Below, one piece after another: positions 8,295-10,985 of a DNA stretch of 10,985 nt; position 1 is the stretch's first letter; each line of letters opens with the position of its first letter. The notes beneath the pieces were generated by a model. It was not told the DNA's origin. It did no database searches and worked only from the letters and a program-made list of their open reading frames with translations. Source of the DNA: Acidobacteriota bacterium (GTDB lineage: Bacteria; Acidobacteriota; UBA6911; RPQK01; JADFOI01); the NCBI GenBank assembly GCA_029942065.1, contig JAPYTY010000047.1, positions 1-10,985 on the forward strand, given 5' to 3'. The position numbers and the translations under genes are program-made.

Positions 8295-8358
8295 TTCTAT
8301 TTGAGTCCTGCTTCAACCTGGATCATGTTCTGCTGTAATTCTTCACAAACCCGGCTAC
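8295..8358 (-). other. recO-glyQ spacer
   Basis: A 64-base gap. I see no stem-loop with a T-run and no promoter I would defend. A 9-codon ATG frame (MIQVEAGLK, then TAG) ends just before the glyQ start, but it has only one glycine codon and no attenuator structure, so it is probably chance. Confidence 0.35.
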
Positions 8359-9003
8359 TTACAAGAGCTGGGTTAAAAACTTCCGACTCTTAAGCCGCTT
8401 TTCCAGGTGGTATTCTACCAGCTCACTGCAAAGACTTTCTAACCTTTTGCACTCCGGAGGAGAAAGCTCCACAGTCTGGAGTTCCGAGGCCTGAAGTTTC
8501 ATCATACCACTGACCTTGAGTGCCAATTCCGGGGTGAGCTTTTGATCCAGGGGAGGCAAAACACCCTCCAGTCTCAAGATCCACAACTCAAAGTATCTCG
8601 CCAGGAGCTCGATCGACAGCTCCTGACTTGCCTTTAAAACAGCTAAGCTGAGCCGGAAAAGCAATTCGCTGTCCTCCTCTTCTTTTGAAAATTCCACAAG
8701 CAGTTCGGCAAAATAGCTGAAATGGAGATTCACTTCCCAGCTGCGCTGATAGGCCGGGAAAGCCTGGACGATTTCGCAGGTCTTGATGACCGCTAAATCC
8801 TGATGTTCCTTGCGAGAGAAGGTGAGCCGCACGTGGGTGAGCGGCTCCAGACTTCCACTGAACCGACTTCTGGCCTTCTGAACTCCATGTGCAACACCTC
8901 GTACCTTCCCAAAGTTCCTGGTCAGAAACACCGCAATTTTATGCGATTCAGAGTAAGGATAGGTCCGTAGAGTCAGGGCCTCGGATTGATGGACACTCAT
9001 CAC
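8359..9003 (-). CDS. recO: DNA repair protein RecO
   Basis: RecO is the recombination mediator that, with RecR, loads RecA onto SSB-coated single-stranded DNA in the RecF pathway. Residues 1-80 form the OB-fold domain, with the typical EALTLRTYPYSESHKIAVFLTRNFGKVRGVAHGVQKARSR region (about 8-47; conserved Y15, S20, G32 and G36) followed by SGSLEPLTHVRLTF. The rest is the helical domain, with YFAELLVEF and YFELWILRLEGVLPPL. Two points differ from many relatives. The protein has about 214 residues against the usual 240-250, and the Cys4 zinc site often following the G-x-x-P-x-L motif is absent, as in E. coli RecO. The frame begins with GTG at 9003 followed directly by ATG at 9000; both touch the mgtE stop (GTGA or TGATG overlap), so translation is probably coupled to mgtE. 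The exact start is undecided. Confidence 0.9.
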   Translation of the reverse strand: MMSVHQSEALTLRTYPYSESHKIAVFLTRNFGKVRGVAHGVQKARSRFSGSLEPLTHVRLTFSRKEHQDLAVIKTCEIVQAFPAYQRSWEVNLHFSYFAELLVEFSKEEEDSELLFRLSLAVLKASQELSIELLARYFELWILRLEGVLPPLDQKLTPELALKVSGMMKLQASELQTVELSPPECKRLESLCSELVEYHLEKRLKSRKFLTQLL

Positions 9004-10364
9004 ACAGGAAGATACTGCAACAGAAATGTCGCTAGCCCCAGGAACGATAGGAAACCAACTACATCAGTAAAAGTTGTGACGAAGATACTGGATGCGATAG
9101 CAGGGTCCACAGTGAGCTTCTTTAGAATGAGTGGAACCAGAGTTCCGACAACTCCCGCCACCACGATATTGATGGTCATGGCACCTCCCAGAACCAGCCC
9201 CAGCATGTAGTTTCCCTTCCACAGATAGGCCACGGTTCCGGCAATGATTCCTATTGCGATTCCGTTGTTGATCCCAACCTTGATCTCCTTCAGGAGAATG
9301 CTTTTCCCACTCTCCCAGCTGACTTCCCCAAGGGCCAGACCCCGAACCATGACGGTCAAGGTCTGCGTTCCCGAATTACCGCCCAGTCCAGCCACCACGG
9401 GCAAGAAAACGGCCAGAAACGAAAACCGTGCGATGGTCGGCTCATAGATCGCGACCACGGTAGCCGCAAGTAAAGCGGTCGCCAGATTCACAATCAGCCA
9501 GGGAAGACGCTTCTTCACTGAGGTCAATGCGGGAGTATGAATGTGATCATCGGCTTCAACACCGGCGAGATAAAAAATATCTTCAGTCGCCTCATCCTTT
9601 ATGACATCGATGACGTCATCAACGGTAATGGTCCCGACCAATTTATTGGAATCATCCACTACCGGAATGGCAAGCAAATCGTAAAGAGCAACTTGATTTG
9701 CCACTTCCTCCTGATCCGTATCGGTGGTAACCGTAATGACATCCGTGGTCATTACCTTGCGCAAAGGGGATGTTGGGGCAACCATCAGAAGCTGACGTAA
9801 AGAAACCACTCCCACCAGATGATTGCGCTCATCGACAACATAGAGGTAGAAGACCATTTCAAGCTCCTGGGCAGTCTGAATGGTCTGGATAGCCTCTCCT
9901 ACCGTCAGTTCCTCATGCAGGGAGAACACGTTCGGTGTCATGATTCGCCCGGCGGTTTCTTCCGGGTAGCCAAGAAGTTCCTGGACCTCGCTGGACTCCT
10001 GGCTGTCCATCTGTTCCAAAACTTCCTGTGCTACTTCTTCCGGCAGCGCTGAGATGAAGGCTGCCGCCGCATCGGACTCCATCTCCCGGATCACCCCGCC
10101 GATCTCCTCACTCGATCGCTGTAAAAGAAGGGCCAGACCCCATTCCAAACCCAGGACCTTCAATGTTTCAGCGGCCAGCTGTCGGTCACGCTCCATCAGA
10201 ATGGAAAAGACCGAGCGCTGCTCCCGATCAGTCATTTCGAGCATGATGCTGGAGATGTCCGCCGCACGCAGCTTCGCCAGAAGATTCTTGACATGGCTGT
10301 AGGCATTTCGTCGGAGTAATTTCTGCACCGAGCCCGCCATGACATTCACTCTTTGAGTTCGCAT
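9000..10364 (-). CDS. mgtE: Magnesium transporter MgtE
   Basis: MgtE is a homodimeric inner-membrane Mg2+ channel gated by cytosolic Mg2+. The 454 residues equal the usual family size (about 450). Order of parts: an acidic N-terminal superhelical domain (about 15-135, including LPEEVAQEVLEQMD); two CBS domains (about 140-195 and 203-262, beginning GRIMTPNVFSL and VMTTDVITVTTDTD); a linker helix; and a membrane domain of about five helices (288-452). The pore signature PVVAGLGGNSGTQ is at 322-334. Asp434 in TFTDVVG corresponds to the pore Asp432 of the Thermus protein, by my alignment. The start at 10364 has a poor ribosome site; ATG 10340 (residue 9) with AAAGAG upstream is an alternative that costs nothing in the domain. 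The 88-base leader is too short for an M-box Mg2+ riboswitch. It overlaps recO by 4 bases. Confidence 0.97.
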   Translation of the reverse strand: MRTQRVNVMAGSVQKLLRRNAYSHVKNLLAKLRAADISSIMLEMTDREQRSVFSILMERDRQLAAETLKVLGLEWGLALLLQRSSEEIGGVIREMESDAAAAFISALPEEVAQEVLEQMDSQESSEVQELLGYPEETAGRIMTPNVFSLHEELTVGEAIQTIQTAQELEMVFYLYVVDERNHLVGVVSLRQLLMVAPTSPLRKVMTTDVITVTTDTDQEEVANQVALYDLLAIPVVDDSNKLVGTITVDDVIDVIKDEATEDIFYLAGVEADDHIHTPALTSVKKRLPWLIVNLATALLAATVVAIYEPTIARFSFLAVFLPVVAGLGGNSGTQTLTVMVRGLALGEVSWESGKSILLKEIKVGINNGIAIGIIAGTVAYLWKGNYMLGLVLGGAMTINIVVAGVVGTLVPLILKKLTVDPAIASSIFVTTFTDVVGFLSFLGLATFLLQYLPV

Positions 10365-10410
10365 ATTTTATCCGTTATCAGGGCTGCGAGGCCATGTCCA
10401 CCTTTTCAGA

Positions 10411-10431
10411 CCCCATTCAAGTGTTGAGGGG
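10411..10431 (-). other. Small inverted repeat between pssA and mgtE
   Basis: The arms are CCCC-TCAA and TTGA-(AT)-GGGG around a 3-base loop, giving an 8-bp stem with a 2-base bulge. It lies about 20 bases after the pssA stop and about 46 bases before the mgtE ATG. No T-run follows on either strand, so it is not a standard terminator; an RNA stabilising or processing hairpin, or chance, are all possible. Confidence 0.35.
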
Positions 10432-10439
10432 ACAACTAA

Positions 10440-10460
10440 TTCTAATCGATTTCTAATCGG
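10440..10460. repeat. Two-copy 11-bp tandem repeat over the pssA stop codon
   Basis: TTCTAATCG occurs at 10440-10448 and again at 10451-10459, a period of 11 bases (TTCTAATCGAT then TTCTAATCGG). On the minus strand the repeated CGATTAGAA includes the pssA stop codon TAG (10455-10453). It is too short for any functional claim; a local duplication at the gene end is the simplest reading. Confidence 0.5.
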
Positions 10461-10985
10461 TTTTGAGCTCTTCGGCTGAGAGCTTTGCTGATCGCAGATG
10501 GAACCCGACAAACTGGTGAGCCCTGACAACCAAGCCGGTACACAGATAAACTCCAGCCAGGGCCATCAGCACCTGCTGGGAGTACCAGATCACTCCCGCC
10601 ACAAGCAGGGCCAGAAGTAGCACGTTCAGATGGGACTTCCCTTTCCCCAGGTTGACCCGTTTCAAAGACGGATAGCGAACGGTGCTGATCATCAGAAACG
10701 AAAGCAGATAGGTCACAACGGCAAAACAGATGGTGAAGAGCTGTCCTTCGGGAGGTGTTCCGAACAGGTGAACGGTCGCCGCTACGAACCCGGCAGCCGC
10801 AGGAATGGGAAGTCCTGCAAAATGTTTCAAATCCTTCAATTGGATGTTGAAGCGGGCAAGCCGGGTGGCACCGCACATGAGAAAAAAAAAGGCCGAAAAA
10901 CTGGCAAACTTACCCAACCCGACAAGTCCCCAGGTGTAAATGAGAAGTGCCGGTGCCATTCCAAAGCTGATTACATCTGCAAGGG
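10453..10985 (-). CDS. pssA: CDP-diacylglycerol-serine O-phosphatidyltransferase, C-terminal part
   Basis: Partial: the 5' end lies beyond the right edge. The frame is open to the edge and reads LADVISFGMAPALLIY before and across the first visible ATG (10959), so that ATG is internal. LAD carries the last aspartate of the CDP-alcohol phosphatidyltransferase motif; the DG-x2-AR part is outside the window. The visible portion of about 177 residues has several hydrophobic helices, MCGATRLARFN, the GLPIPAAAG segment and SFLMISTVRYPSLKR. All of these are characteristic of the PssA branch, which makes phosphatidylserine from CDP-diacylglycerol and serine in the inner membrane as the precursor of phosphatidylethanolamine. 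Another CDP-alcohol transferase is possible but less likely given GLPIPAAAG and RYPSLK. It is the most upstream visible member of the minus-strand run, 88 bases before mgtE. Confidence 0.88.
   Translation of the reverse strand, partial: LADVISFGMAPALLIYTWGLVGLGKFASFSAFFFLMCGATRLARFNIQLKDLKHFAGLPIPAAAGFVAATVHLFGTPPEGQLFTICFAVVTYLLSFLMISTVRYPSLKRVNLGKGKSHLNVLLLALLVAGVIWYSQQVLMALAGVYLCTGLVVRAHQFVGFHLRSAKLSAEELKTD

Noticed and set aside
8295..8358. T-box riboswitch or leader-peptide attenuator for glyQS
   Set aside because: The 64-base gap is far too short for a T-box, and the 9-codon frame has only one glycine codon with no terminator stem.
10365..10452. M-box Mg2+ riboswitch upstream of mgtE
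   Set aside because: Only 88 bases are available, and just one small bulged stem is visible; an M-box needs roughly twice that length.
1..10985. Mobile elements, CRISPR array, tRNA or rRNA genes, a phage or defence cassette
   Set aside because: No transposase-like frame, terminal inverted repeats, regularly spaced repeats or cloverleaf was seen; almost all of the window is occupied by recognised chromosomal genes.

Overview
The window carries one plus-strand gene at the left and a run of seven genes on the minus strand that fills the rest. The organism looks like a Gram-negative-type bacterium. The acylase has a lipoprotein signal, glycyl-tRNA synthetase is the two-subunit bacterial type (glyQ + glyS), there is a PssA-type phosphatidylserine synthase, and an FHA-GAF-PP2C regulator is of the kind common in Acidobacteriota, Myxococcota, Planctomycetota and related phyla. 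Base composition is moderate. I cannot fix the phylum from the sequence; Acidobacteriota or a neighbouring deep-branching phylum is a low-confidence guess.

Layout, left to right. 1-237: non-coding, with a degenerate CTCTGTG repeat block just upstream of the first gene. 238-2307 (+): an Ntn-hydrolase of the penicillin/AHL acylase family with a lipoprotein signal. 2291-3943 (-): a stress/signalling phosphatase (FHA, GAF, SpoIIE-type PP2C) split by two opposite, mutually compensating frameshifts; its 3' end overlaps the acylase end. 4084-5379 (-): myo-inositol-1-phosphate synthase. 5393-7456 (-): glyS. 7437-8294 (-): glyQ. 8359-9003 (-): recO. 9000-10364 (-): mgtE. 10453-10985 (-): the C-terminal part of a CDP-diacylglycerol-serine O-phosphatidyltransferase (pssA), which continues past the right edge.

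Transcription on the minus strand runs pssA, mgtE, recO, glyQ, glyS, ino1, then the phosphatase. Junctions are tight from mgtE to ino1: a 4-nt overlap, a 64-nt gap, a 20-nt overlap and a gap of about 13 nt. I see no convincing rho-independent terminator between them, so they are plausibly one housekeeping operon whose promoter lies to the right of the window. The genes do not form one pathway: they cover phospholipid head-group synthesis, Mg2+ uptake, recombinational repair, tRNA charging and inositol synthesis. The most biologically suggestive link is inositol phosphate synthesis in the same run as a CDP-alcohol phosphatidyltransferase.

I found no mobile element, CRISPR array, tRNA or rRNA, and nothing I would call a new defence or metabolic system. 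The points most worth checking are the doubly frameshifted phosphatase, the upstream repeat block and the inositol synthase context.
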